Source: Herbaspirillum sp. ST 5-3
GTDB lineage: Bacteria; Pseudomonadota; Gammaproteobacteria; Burkholderiales; Burkholderiaceae_D
Assembly: GCF_004804275.1 (NCBI RefSeq)
Contig: NZ_STGI01000009.1
Span: forward strand, 124,001 to 188,000
DNA length: 64,000 nucleotides
Direction: 5' to 3'
Position numbers and translations under genes: made by a program
Shown: piece after piece, positions 16,793 to 25,274 of the stretch
Layout of the letters: each line of letters opens with the position of its first letter
How positions within the stretch are numbered: the first letter of the stretch is position 1
Notes under the pieces: generated by a model
Seen by the model: only the letters and a program-made list of their open reading frames with translations
Database searches by the model: none
What the model was told of the DNA's origin: nothing

Positions 16793-17218
16793 TTAAAAAA
16801 TCCGTCCGGCCAAAGCGGCCTTGACGGCGGCGCTGGCATGCAAGGCACCCAGCACGGTCACAGAGTCGATGGTTGCCAGCGCCAGTTCGGGCGGGACATC
16901 CGCACCGATGCTGGCCAGGCCCAACACCTGTATTTGCAATTTCTGTCCTGCGGCGCGCACGGCCTCCAGATCCGCACGCGAGTAATGCTGCAGGCCGAGC
17001 ACCAGGCTCTTGCGTGCGACGGTTTGCCTGATGACGTCGCCGTGTGTCTGCAGCTGATTGCGGATGGCTGTGCGGATCAGGTCGGTACGGTTGGAATAGA
17101 AGCCTTCCTGCACCAGCAGGTCGATTTGCCCCAGGTCGATCGGACCGAGATTGATCGTGATCTTTTCTGTCTCCGGTACCTTTTGCCGGACATCCTGGGT
17201 TGCTATTTCGCGGGTCAT
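16793..17218 (-). CDS. Ribbon-helix-helix (CopG-type) regulator
   Basis: A 141-residue protein starting at ATG 17218 behind GGAGAG. Residues 15-55 (EKITINLGPIDLGQIDLLVQEGFYSNRTDLIRTAIRNQL) fit a ribbon-helix-helix DNA-binding domain; the rest is a helical domain that probably oligomerises or senses a ligand. It is the first gene of an operon with the PHB-depolymerase-type esterase. Three direct 11-bp repeats and a palindrome lie immediately upstream and are probable operators for autoregulation. A longer frame translating through those repeats is not credible as coding. Confidence 0.8.
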   Translation of the reverse strand: MTREIATQDVRQKVPETEKITINLGPIDLGQIDLLVQEGFYSNRTDLIRTAIRNQLQTHGDVIRQTVARKSLVLGLQHYSRADLEAVRAAGQKLQIQVLGLASIGADVPPELALATIDSVTVLGALHASAAVKAALAGRIF

Positions 17219-17240
17219 TTTCTCTCCGATTCCATCCTTG

Positions 17241-17280
17241 TACCATCCATTTACCATCCATTTACCATCCATATGGATGG
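17241..17280. promoter_or_regulatory. Iterated operator: three 11-bp direct repeats plus a 16-bp palindrome
   Basis: TACCATCCAT occurs at 17241, 17252 and 17263, a strict 11-bp period (about one helical turn). The last copy runs into the perfect palindrome CCATCCATATGGATGG (17265-17280). It lies 23-62 bp upstream of the RHH gene start. RHH proteins bind such short iterated sites cooperatively. Confidence 0.65.
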
Positions 17281-17409
17281 AGTATAGGCGCTTGAGTCAC
17301 CCTGTCAAGCGCGGATTTACGTGTTTTTTAATGCCAAAAAAGCAAGAATGCTGAATCGATATTGCCTGGCTGAAAGCGCAAGGTGAATTTGTGGACCTGC
17401 CGATCAGGC

Positions 17410-18306
17410 TTACGGCTTGTTGAGGGCGGTGACGAAGAAATCGATGAAGGCGCGTACCCGCGCAGGCAGGTTGCGTTGGGTCGGATAGAACACGAACAGG
17501 TCGGCCGGCGCCGGCTTGTATTCCTCCAGGACGAGCTGGAGACGGCCGCTTTGCAGGTACTTGGCCGCATCCCATTCCGAACGCAGCAGGATGCCGTGCC
17601 CGTCGAGCGCCCAGTTCAGCACCACGTCGCCGTCATTGCTCGACAGGGTGCCGCCAACCTTGACGGAATCGGTCTTGCGGCCGCGCGTCAGTCGCCAGAT
17701 GCCGTGCGCTTCATCGTTCTGTCGGTGGATGATGCAGCGGTGCCGTGCAAGCTCTTCGGGCGTGCGCGGCGTGCCGTTTTTCTTCAGGTAGGACGGCGCG
17801 GCGCACAGGAAGCGGCGATTCGACATGAGCTTGCGCGCGGCCAGCCGTGCATCCGGCAGCTCGCCGAAACGGATGCCGAGGTCGAAGGCTTCCTCCACCA
17901 GATTGATGGGGCGATCGGTCAGTTGCAGTTGCACCTCGACATCGGGAAAGCGCTGCGCGAAGGCAGAGATGATGGGCGCAACCGTGGTGCGGCCGAAGCC
18001 GAGGGTGGCGTTCACGCGCAGCAAGCCCTTCGGCGCGCTGCGGCCGCCAGCCACCTGCTCTTCCATCTCGCGAATCTCGCCGAGGATCTTCGTTGCGTGC
18101 GCCAGATACAGCTCGCCTTCGGCAGTCAGGCTCAGGGTGCGCGTCGTGCGATTGACCAGACGCACGCCGAGCCGCTTTTCCATCTGGGCCAGGCGCTTGG
18201 TCGCGGCGGGCGGCGTGATGTCGAGTTCGCGCGCAGTGGCGGACAGGCTGGCTTTTTTGGCAAGCAACACGAAGAAGACGAGTTCGGAAGCGGTGTCGGC
18301 TTTCAC
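17410..18306 (-). CDS. LysR-family transcriptional regulator
   Basis: A 298-residue LysR protein. The N-terminal winged helix-turn-helix (residues 1-62, ASLSATARELDITPPAATKRLAQMEKRLGVRL) is of the CrgA/DsdC-like type (LysR_substrate PBP2 fold from about 92). It is divergent from D(-)-tartrate dehydratase and likely controls it. The start is a GTG at 18306 lying inside the left arm of a 14-bp inverted repeat, so the regulator probably also represses itself. There is no good Shine-Dalgarno sequence, so expression may be low. Confidence 0.88.
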   Translation of the reverse strand: MKADTASELVFFVLLAKKASLSATARELDITPPAATKRLAQMEKRLGVRLVNRTTRTLSLTAEGELYLAHATKILGEIREMEEQVAGGRSAPKGLLRVNATLGFGRTTVAPIISAFAQRFPDVEVQLQLTDRPINLVEEAFDLGIRFGELPDARLAARKLMSNRRFLCAAPSYLKKNGTPRTPEELARHRCIIHRQNDEAHGIWRLTRGRKTDSVKVGGTLSSNDGDVVLNWALDGHGILLRSEWDAAKYLQSGRLQLVLEEYKPAPADLFVFYPTQRNLPARVRAFIDFFVTALNKP

Positions 18307-18338
18307 TTCAATTCAATAATGGTGTGAATTGAAGTGAA
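18302..18338. promoter_or_regulatory. 14-bp perfect inverted repeat in the LysR/tartrate dehydratase intergenic region
   Basis: Arms TTCACTTCAATTCA (18302-18315) and TGAATTGAAGTGAA (18325-18338) are separated by nine bases. The left arm covers the LysR start codon. The site is in the right place to be the LysR binding site controlling both divergent genes. Confidence 0.6.
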
Positions 18339-18402
18339 TTATAGAGCCGTCGCGGCGGCGTATCGTAACGATCTCCATCTTTCCTCATGCAAGGAGACGA
18401 CC

Positions 18403-19569
18403 GTGAAAATCGTTGAAATCCGCGAAAAGACCATTCCCATCAGTTCGCCCATCCGCAATGCCTACATCGACTTCAGCAAGATGACGCTGAGCCTGGTCGC
18501 CGTCATCACCGACGTGCTGCGCGACGGCAAGCCGGTGGTCGGCTACGGCTTCAACTCGAACGGCCGCTACGGCCAGGGCAGCCTGATGCGCGAGCGCTTC
18601 ATTCCGCGCATTCTCGCCGCAAAGCCGGAATCGCTGCTGAACGAGCAGGGCAACAACCTTGATCCGCACAAGATCTGGAATTGCATGTTCACGAACGAGA
18701 AGCCCGGCGGCCACGGCGAGCGCTCGGTGGCGATCGGCACCATCGACATGGCGGTCTGGGATGCGGTCGCGAAGATCGAGAACAAGCCGCTGTTCCGCCT
18801 GCTGGCCGAGCGCTACGGCGACGGCACGGTGGACAAGGACATCTTTGTCTATGCTGCGGGCGGTTACTACTATCCGGGCAAGAACGACGACGCGCTGAAG
18901 GACGAGATGCGCAGCTACCTCGACCGCGGTTACAACGTAGTGAAGATGAAAATCGGCGGCGCCTCGCTCGATGAAGACCTGCGTCGCATCGACGCCGCGC
19001 TGTCGGTGCTGCAGGACGGGCAGAAACTGTGCGTCGATGCCAACGGCCGCTTCGACATGGATACCGCGATCGCCTATGCGAAGGCGATGTCGCAATACGA
19101 CCTGTTCTGGTACGAGGAAGCGGGCGATCCGCTCGACTTCGAATTGCAGGCGGTGCTGCGCAATTACTACGACAAGCCGATGGCCACCGGCGAAGACCTG
19201 TTCTCGATGCAGGATGCGCGCAACCTGATCCGCTACGGCGGCATGCGCCCGGACCGCGACTGGCTGCAATTCGATTGCGCCTTGAGCTATGGCCTGGTCG
19301 AATACCTGCGCACGCTCGAGATGCTGCGCCAGCACGGCTGGTCGCCGCTGCGCTGCATTCCGCATGGCGGGCATCAGATGTCGCTCAACATCGCTGCCGG
19401 CCTCGGGCTGGGCGGCAATGAATCCTATCCCGACCTGTTCCAGCCCTTCGGCGGCTTTCCCGATGGTGTCGAGGTGGTGAACGGTTATGTCACGATGCCG
19501 GAGCTGGTGGGCATCGGGTTTGAGGGCAAGGCGAACCTTTACAGCGAGATGCACGCGCTGAGCAGTTGA
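18403..19569 (+). CDS. tarD: D(-)-tartrate dehydratase (enolase superfamily)
   Basis: A 388-residue enolase-superfamily enzyme that closely follows the Bradyrhizobium D-tartrate dehydratase as I remember it: PISSPIRNAYIDFSKMT near the start, NEKPGGHGERSVAIGTIDMAVWDAVAKI, YDRGYNVVKMKIGGA-like VVKMKIGGA with the catalytic lysines, metal ligands in CVDANGRF, WYEEAGDPLD and ATGEDLFS, and the catalytic His in CIPHGGHQMSLN. It dehydrates D-tartrate to oxaloacetate. GTG 18403 follows AAGGAG. Divergent from a LysR gene. No dedicated transporter is adjacent. Confidence 0.88.
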   Translation: MKIVEIREKTIPISSPIRNAYIDFSKMTLSLVAVITDVLRDGKPVVGYGFNSNGRYGQGSLMRERFIPRILAAKPESLLNEQGNNLDPHKIWNCMFTNEKPGGHGERSVAIGTIDMAVWDAVAKIENKPLFRLLAERYGDGTVDKDIFVYAAGGYYYPGKNDDALKDEMRSYLDRGYNVVKMKIGGASLDEDLRRIDAALSVLQDGQKLCVDANGRFDMDTAIAYAKAMSQYDLFWYEEAGDPLDFELQAVLRNYYDKPMATGEDLFSMQDARNLIRYGGMRPDRDWLQFDCALSYGLVEYLRTLEMLRQHGWSPLRCIPHGGHQMSLNIAAGLGLGGNESYPDLFQPFGGFPDGVEVVNGYVTMPELVGIGFEGKANLYSEMHALSS

Positions 19570-19721
19570 TGATGTTCCGGCTGCGCGGTTTGTGGCCGAG
19601 GGCTTACTTCTTGGCAAAAAATTGTCTGTGCTCACGTTTATCGAGCCCTTCAGTCCGGCCATTCGAACGGCTTTGACTTGCGTCAACGAAACCCGCGCCT
19701 GCCGGTGCTTACTATCCCAGC

Positions 19722-20828
19722 ATGTGGGCCAACAAACGATCTATCGCGATTTTTCTGGCAGTAGCCGTGCTCGCCGGAATGGCCTATTTTTTCTATGCGC
19801 AATCCAGCAAGCGCACGCTTCCCGACGGCCTGATCCAGGCCAACGGTCGCATCGAAGGCGACCATGTCATCGTTTCCCCGAAAATTGCCAACCGCATTGC
19901 CGATCTGCGCGTACGCGAAGGCGACACGGTGGTTGCAGGACAGATACTTGCCATGCTTGACGACTCGCAGGCGAATGCACGGGTGAAGCAACTGGAATCG
20001 GCAGTCCATGCCGCGCGCGCCCAGGTGGACGCGGCGAAAAGCGCCTACGCCGTGCTGAAGAAGGAAGTGCCGAATGCGATCGATATTGCCGGAGCCAACC
20101 TGTCGCGCGCACGCCATAGCGCGGCAAAGGCGCAAGCCTCGGCGCAGCAGGCGGCGCGCGAATCGGAGCGCGTGCGCATGCTGGTCGAGCGCCACTTCAT
20201 CGATGCGCAACGCGCGGAGCAAGCCGACCTCGCCCTGACTGCAGCCCGGTCGGACGAGCACTCGGCGCAGGACGCGGTCCGGCAAGCGGACAAGCAACTG
20301 GCGGATGCGCGGCTGGGATGGGACAGGCTGCAGGCGAAAGCCGCCGAGATCGCCGCGCTGGAAGCACAGCTGGCGCAGGCGCAGGCAGCGCTGGAAGAAG
20401 CGCACAGCGTACTCGACGATCTGGCGATCAAGGCGCCGTCCGCCGGCGTTGTATTGACCCGCTTTCGCGACAAGGGGGAAGTGCTCGGCGCGGGCAGCCC
20501 TATCTTCGACATTGTCGACCTCGACAAGCTCTACCTCAACGTCTACGTGCCGGAAACCCTGATCGGCAAAGTGCGACTGAACCTGCCCGCACGCCTCTAC
20601 ACCGACACCTTTCCCGACACGCCTTTCGCGGCAACGGTCAAGACGATCTCGTCGCGCGCCGAGTTCACGCCCAAGGAAGTGCAGACGCAGGACGAACGCA
20701 CCAAACTCACCTACGCGGTAAGACTGTACCTCGACAAGAATCCGGATCATCGTCTCACGCCGGGGCTGCCCGCCGATGCAGTCATACGATGGAAGGAAGG
20801 TGTGGAGTGGACCCGGCCGCGCTGGTAG
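19722..20828 (+). CDS. HlyD-family periplasmic adaptor of an ABC exporter
   Basis: A 368-residue membrane-fusion protein. It has an N-terminal anchor (about 8-26), the first half-lipoyl strand GRIEGDHVIVSPKIANRIADLRVREGDTVVAGQILAMLDD, a long alpha-hairpin coiled coil (about 85-225), the second half lipoyl with LDDLAIKAPSAGVVLTRFRDKGEVL, and a C-terminal barrel. This is the YbhG/YhiI type that couples an ABC-2 pump to an outer-membrane channel. Its last 22 bp overlap the start of the dual-ATPase gene, so the four genes to 24926 form an operon. A TetR gene, common beside such operons, is absent. Confidence 0.9.
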   Translation: MWANKRSIAIFLAVAVLAGMAYFFYAQSSKRTLPDGLIQANGRIEGDHVIVSPKIANRIADLRVREGDTVVAGQILAMLDDSQANARVKQLESAVHAARAQVDAAKSAYAVLKKEVPNAIDIAGANLSRARHSAAKAQASAQQAARESERVRMLVERHFIDAQRAEQADLALTAARSDEHSAQDAVRQADKQLADARLGWDRLQAKAAEIAALEAQLAQAQAALEEAHSVLDDLAIKAPSAGVVLTRFRDKGEVLGAGSPIFDIVDLDKLYLNVYVPETLIGKVRLNLPARLYTDTFPDTPFAATVKTISSRAEFTPKEVQTQDERTKLTYAVRLYLDKNPDHRLTPGLPADAVIRWKEGVEWTRPRW

Positions 20829-22594
20829 ACGTCGTCGACGTCGAAGGCTTTTCCAAGACCTACGGCAAGACCAGGGCCGCCGACGGCATCAGGCTGCATG
20901 TGCGGCGCGGCGAATTGTTCGGACTGATCGGCTCGGACGGCGCAGGCAAATCGAGCCTCATCAAGGCGATTGCCGGCGTGCAGACCTTCGACGCCGGCAC
21001 GGTCACGGTGCTGGGCGTGAGCCTCGAATCCGAAGCCGCGTGCGAGAAGATCAAGGACCGCATCGGCCTGATGCCGCAGGGGCTGGGGCAGAACCTGTAC
21101 GGCGAGCTGAGCGTCGAGGAGAACATCGATTTCTTTGCACGCCTGCGGCTGGTCGACGAACGCGTGCTGGCCGAGCGCAAGGCCACCCTGCTCGCGATGA
21201 CGCGCCTGACGCGCTTCCGGGACCGTCCGATGAAAAACCTCTCGGGCGGCATGAAGCAAAAGCTCGGGCTGGTATGCACGCTGATGCACGAGCCGGATCT
21301 GATCATTCTCGACGAACCCACCACCGGCGTCGATCCGGTGTCGCGCCGCGACTTCTGGACGATCCTGTCGAAGCTGGTGCAGGAGCAAGGCATCACGGCC
21401 TTGATCTCGACGGCATACATGGATGAAGCAAGCCGCTTCCATCGCGTTGCGTTGATGCATGAGGGCAGGATTCTCGCCACTGGCGAACCGGATGCCTTGC
21501 ACGAACAACTGCCGCAGGGAAGACTCTCGCCCGACGCGCCGCTGGAAGAGGTGTTCGTTGCGCTGATAGGCAAAGATTCCACCCTGCCGGCAACCACATC
21601 GGCCGCCGCGCCGCAAAAGGAAGCCGCCGGCATCAAAGCCATCGAAGCAAACGATCTCACCTGCGATTTCGGCGACTTTCGCGCCGTCGATCACGCGAAT
21701 TTTTCCGTCGCGCCGGGCGAGATCTTCGGCCTGCTGGGTGCCAACGGCGCCGGCAAGACCACCGTCATCAAAATGCTCACCGGCATCCTGCGCCCGACCA
21801 GCGGCACCGGCTATGTCGCCGGCGTCAACATGCGTTCCGCGTCGCAAGGCATCAAGGAACGCATCGGCTACATGTCGCAGGCGTTTTCTCTGTACACCGA
21901 CCTGAGCGTGGTCGAGAACATCCGCCTGTACGCCGGCATCTACGGCCTCGACCGAAAGCAGGCTGCCGCGCGCATGGAATGGGTGATGGAGATGGCCGGG
22001 CTGGGCGGCAATCGCGATACGCCGGCGGCCAGCCTGCCGATGGGCTTGCGGCAGCGGCTGGCGCTCGGCTGCGCGCTGCTGCATCGGCCGCAAGTACTGT
22101 TTCTCGACGAGCCGACATCCGGCGTCGATCCGATCGGGCGACGGCGTTTCTGGAACATCCTGTTCGATCTCGCGCGGCAGGAAGGCGTGGCCATCCTTAT
22201 CACCACACATCACATGTCGGAGGCCGAATACTGTGACCGGCTGGCATTGATGCACGGCGGGCGCGTGATCGCCGATGCCGCTCCCGCCGAATTGAAGCGC
22301 GAGACGGAAGCGCAGGCAGGCGTCCTGCTGGAAATTTCCGCCCGCCCTTTGCAGCGCGCCTTGTCGCTGCTGAACGAAGCCGGATTCGCCAGGGCGACGC
22401 TGCATGGCAAGTACATCCATGTGTTCTCCCGCAATCCCGGAGAAGACAGCGGGCGCATTCGCGCGCTGCTGGCCGCACTGGACGAACATCCGGCAATCGA
22501 AGCGCAGCCCCTGTCCATCGAGGATGTCTTCGTGCATCGCATCACGCGTCTGGAGCAAGGCGACAACGGCGCGCGGCCGGAGGAGACGGCATGA
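20807..22594 (+). CDS. Dual-domain ABC ATPase (YbhF-like)
   Basis: A 595-residue protein of two fused ATP-binding domains. NBD1 has Walker A GSDGAGKSS (about 43-51), signature LSGGMKQKL and Walker B LIILDEPTTGVDP, but its H-loop reads STAYMDEA without the histidine. NBD2 has Walker A GANGAGKTT (about 309-317), Walker B VLFLDEPTSGVDP and an intact H-loop (ITTHHMSEAE), but its signature is degenerate (LPMGLRQRL). This leaves one canonical and one degenerate composite site. GTG 20807 lies behind GGAAGG inside the HlyD gene; longer frames in this phase are shadows. It powers the two permeases downstream. Confidence 0.88.
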   Translation: MDPAALVDVVDVEGFSKTYGKTRAADGIRLHVRRGELFGLIGSDGAGKSSLIKAIAGVQTFDAGTVTVLGVSLESEAACEKIKDRIGLMPQGLGQNLYGELSVEENIDFFARLRLVDERVLAERKATLLAMTRLTRFRDRPMKNLSGGMKQKLGLVCTLMHEPDLIILDEPTTGVDPVSRRDFWTILSKLVQEQGITALISTAYMDEASRFHRVALMHEGRILATGEPDALHEQLPQGRLSPDAPLEEVFVALIGKDSTLPATTSAAAPQKEAAGIKAIEANDLTCDFGDFRAVDHANFSVAPGEIFGLLGANGAGKTTVIKMLTGILRPTSGTGYVAGVNMRSASQGIKERIGYMSQAFSLYTDLSVVENIRLYAGIYGLDRKQAAARMEWVMEMAGLGGNRDTPAASLPMGLRQRLALGCALLHRPQVLFLDEPTSGVDPIGRRRFWNILFDLARQEGVAILITTHHMSEAEYCDRLALMHGGRVIADAAPAELKRETEAQAGVLLEISARPLQRALSLLNEAGFARATLHGKYIHVFSRNPGEDSGRIRALLAALDEHPAIEAQPLSIEDVFVHRITRLEQGDNGARPEETA

Positions 22595-23745
22595 ACGTCC
22601 AGCGCGTCAGCACTCTGTTCATCAAGGAGTGGCGCGAGATCGTGCGCGACAAGGTGTTCTTCCTGCTCGCCTTCATCATGCCGGTCGCATGGATGGTCGT
22701 GTTCGGCTACGGCATGAACATGGACACGGTGAATGTGCCTTTCGCGGTGCTCGACCAGGACCAATCCGCCATGAGCCGCGAATATGCGAACCACTTCATC
22801 GACTCGCGCTATTTCTCGTTCAAGGGCTATCTGCGCGATCTGCATGAAGGCGACCGCTTGCTGAGGGCCGGCAAGCTGCGCGTGGTGATCGTTCTCCCGC
22901 CGCGCTTCGAGCAAGACCTGAAGGGCAGGAAATCAGTGGCGATCCAGACCATCCTCGACGGCACCTTTGCCTATCGCGTGCGCGGCATCGCCGGCTATGT
23001 GGATGCGATCAACCGCGACGCCAACAACGCCTTGCAGGTACAGCAACTGAGCGATCGCTTCGGCATGCCGCCGGCGCGCGCGCAGGTGATGGTGCAACCT
23101 GTCCATCTCGAAGTGCGCTACCTGTTCAACCAGGCATTGCACAGCATCTGGTCGGTTGCGCCCTCGCTGATCATGTTCACCATGATGGTCGCACCCGCGG
23201 TACTGACCTCGCTGTCGGTCGTGCGCGAAAAGGAAACCGGTTCGATTTACAACATCTACGCATCCACCGTCACCCGCGCGGAATACCTGCTCGGCAAGCT
23301 GCTGCCGAACATCCTGATTTCCACCGTGAACGCCGTAGTGCTCTGGCTCATCGCGACGCTGCATTTCGGCGCACCCTTCAAGGGCAGCATCCTGTTCTTC
23401 TTCCTCGCCTCGGTGGTCTACGTGTCCTGCACCTGCAGCATCGGCTTCCTGGTATCGACGCTGGTGCGCACGCAAGGCTCGGCGCTCCTGATCACGGTCA
23501 TCCTCGCGATCGTCCCGGCGGTACAGTTCTCCGGCATGTTTACGCCGGTGGCTTTCCTGCCCACCAGTTCGCGCGTGCTGGCGCACCTCTTCCCGCCGGT
23601 GTATTACAACAACATTGTGCAAGGCGCCTTCCTGAAGGGAACCGGCTGGGCAATGCTGTGGACCGATGTGCTGTTCCTCGCGGCCTACGCGGCCGGCTTG
23701 CTGATCGCCTCCTACGCGGTCTTCAGAAAGCGCACGCCATCATGA
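22591..23745 (+). CDS. ABC-2 type permease (YbhS-like)
   Basis: A 384-residue membrane protein with an N-terminal transmembrane helix, a periplasmic domain (about 50-180) and five C-terminal helices (about 185-375), the ABC2_membrane_3 layout. The conserved block VVREKETGSIYNIYASTVTRAEYLLGK before the third helix is typical. It overlaps the ATPase gene by four bases (ATGA), which implies translational coupling. With the next gene it forms a heterodimeric channel. Homologues export drugs or lipids; the substrate here is unknown. Confidence 0.88.
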   Translation: MNVQRVSTLFIKEWREIVRDKVFFLLAFIMPVAWMVVFGYGMNMDTVNVPFAVLDQDQSAMSREYANHFIDSRYFSFKGYLRDLHEGDRLLRAGKLRVVIVLPPRFEQDLKGRKSVAIQTILDGTFAYRVRGIAGYVDAINRDANNALQVQQLSDRFGMPPARAQVMVQPVHLEVRYLFNQALHSIWSVAPSLIMFTMMVAPAVLTSLSVVREKETGSIYNIYASTVTRAEYLLGKLLPNILISTVNAVVLWLIATLHFGAPFKGSILFFFLASVVYVSCTCSIGFLVSTLVRTQGSALLITVILAIVPAVQFSGMFTPVAFLPTSSRVLAHLFPPVYYNNIVQGAFLKGTGWAMLWTDVLFLAAYAAGLLIASYAVFRKRTPS

Positions 23746-24926
23746 GCGATCGAAGCGCCGCGGCCCGCCGCCCGCTCACGCTGTGGATACGGCGCGTGGC
23801 GGTGCTGACGCAAAAGGATCTGAAGCAGTTGCTGCGCGATATCCCGCTGCTGATTTTTGTCGTCTATGTGTTCACGCTCGACATCTACGTCGCGGGCGTC
23901 GGCATGACCGGCGATCTGCTGAATGCAAAACTGACCGTGCATGATGCCGACCACAGCCAGTCTTCGCGGGAGCTGAGCTATCGTTTCATGCTGCCGTATT
24001 TCGATTTCGCAGGTGAAGTCGCGCGTCCCGCGCATGGGCTGGACTTGCTGGACCGCGGCAAGACCATGATGGTGCTCGATATCCCGGCGCGCTTCGACGA
24101 GACACTGCGCAGCGGCCAGGAAACCGCGCGCCTGCAATTGCAGGTCGATGCCAGCAATGTGGCGCTCGGCTATCTGGCGCCGTCCTATGTCGAGCGCATC
24201 ATCGGGTATTTCTCGCAGGACTACGCGCAGCGCGTGCGGATGTCGCCGATCTCCTCGGGCGATCCACCGCCGGCGATCGCGTCGATCGACAACCGCACGC
24301 GCGTCTTCTTCAATACCAATCTCAATGGCCACTGGTTCAACGCAGTCGGGCAATGGCTCACCATGATGACGGTGGTGGCGGTATTGCTGCCGGCGGCGGC
24401 CTTCGTCCGCGAGAAGGAACGCGGCACCATCGAGCAATTGCTGGTCTCGCCGGTGACGCCGTTCCAGGTGATGCTGTCGAAAGTGATTGCAACCACGCTG
24501 CTGGTCCTGCTCGGTTCCGCCGCCAGCATGTACGCGATCATGCAACCGCTGATCGGCGTGCCCTTCCGCGGCGACGCACTGCTGTTCTTTGCGCTCAACG
24601 CGCTGTACGTGTTCAATATTTCCGGATTGGGTTTGCTGATGGCCACCTTCGTGCGCAACCAGGCGCAGGTCGGCATGCTCACCATCCTGATCTCGGCGCC
24701 GATGACCATGCTGTCGGGTACCTGGACCGCGCCGGAATCGATGCCGCCCTGGCTGGCCGAGCTGGTGAACTGGTCACCGCTGCATCACTTCATCGAATGC
24801 TCCTACGGCATTATTTTTCGCGGCGCAGGGCTCGATGTATTGTGGCCTTCGGTGCTGGCGCTGATCGGTTTGGGCGGTGCCTTGTTTGGCATGTGCGTGT
24901 GGCGCTTCCGGCGGCAGTTCGGCTAG
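23742..24926 (+). CDS. ABC-2 type permease (YbhR-like)
   Basis: A 394-residue partner permease with the same layout as the preceding gene. Its conserved cytoplasmic block is FVREKERGTIEQLLVSPVTPFQVMLSK, and the C-terminal region ESMPPWLAELVNWSPLHHFIECSYGIIFRGAG is typical of the family. ATG 23742 overlaps the preceding stop in an ATGA. A longer in-frame opening at 23658 is inside the upstream gene and has no ribosome site. It ends the operon; a small convergent ORF overlaps its last four bases. Confidence 0.88.
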   Translation: MSDRSAAARRPLTLWIRRVAVLTQKDLKQLLRDIPLLIFVVYVFTLDIYVAGVGMTGDLLNAKLTVHDADHSQSSRELSYRFMLPYFDFAGEVARPAHGLDLLDRGKTMMVLDIPARFDETLRSGQETARLQLQVDASNVALGYLAPSYVERIIGYFSQDYAQRVRMSPISSGDPPPAIASIDNRTRVFFNTNLNGHWFNAVGQWLTMMTVVAVLLPAAAFVREKERGTIEQLLVSPVTPFQVMLSKVIATTLLVLLGSAASMYAIMQPLIGVPFRGDALLFFALNALYVFNISGLGLLMATFVRNQAQVGMLTILISAPMTMLSGTWTAPESMPPWLAELVNWSPLHHFIECSYGIIFRGAGLDVLWPSVLALIGLGGALFGMCVWRFRRQFG

Positions 24927-25138
24927 CCGCGACGTTCCGCTGGCCGCAACAGGACGCGGCTCGCGACCTCCATGTCAATCATCTTGCGGCGCAGGAAATC
25001 GGCTGCGGCTTTCGTTCCGAGGACTTCCTGCAGCGCGATGCCCTTCTCGACCACTTCAGCGGTCACAAAGTCGCTTCGACGCGAGAACGGCATGGCGCCG
25101 GGGGGCGCGTCGCAAGTTGTACGGATCAATGCATCCAT
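24923..25138 (-). CDS. Hypothetical 71-residue protein
   Basis: A short minus-strand frame starting at ATG 25138 (weak GGGAA upstream) and ending four bases inside the convergent permease gene. It reads MDALIRTTCDAPPGAMPFSRRSDFV and then a helix with KGIALQEVLGTKAAADFLRRKMIDMEVASRVLL. The amphipathic helix and good codon use suggest it is real. The family is unknown. A longer frame to 25333 runs into the HDOD gene and was not used. Confidence 0.5.
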   Translation of the reverse strand: MDALIRTTCDAPPGAMPFSRRSDFVTAEVVEKGIALQEVLGTKAAADFLRRKMIDMEVASRVLLRPAERRG

Positions 25139-25274
25139 CGGATTATTCCCATGACTGTGTGTCAGTGCATGCCGTGCAGGCATGAATGCGCATGTTAAGC
25201 CGTCTACGAGGCGGCCGGGCTGCCCCTGGAGGACAACTACTTGCCTTCGCGAGCCAGCGGAATCTGTTTTGAGC

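Noticed and set aside
17241-17280. 11-bp repeats considered as a CRISPR or plasmid iteron
   Set aside because: Only three short contiguous copies without spacers, placed at a promoter; operator is a better reading.
20747-22558. Minus-strand ORF of 603 codons opposite the ABC ATPase
   Set aside because: Composition is shadow-like and the plus strand has clear Walker and signature motifs.
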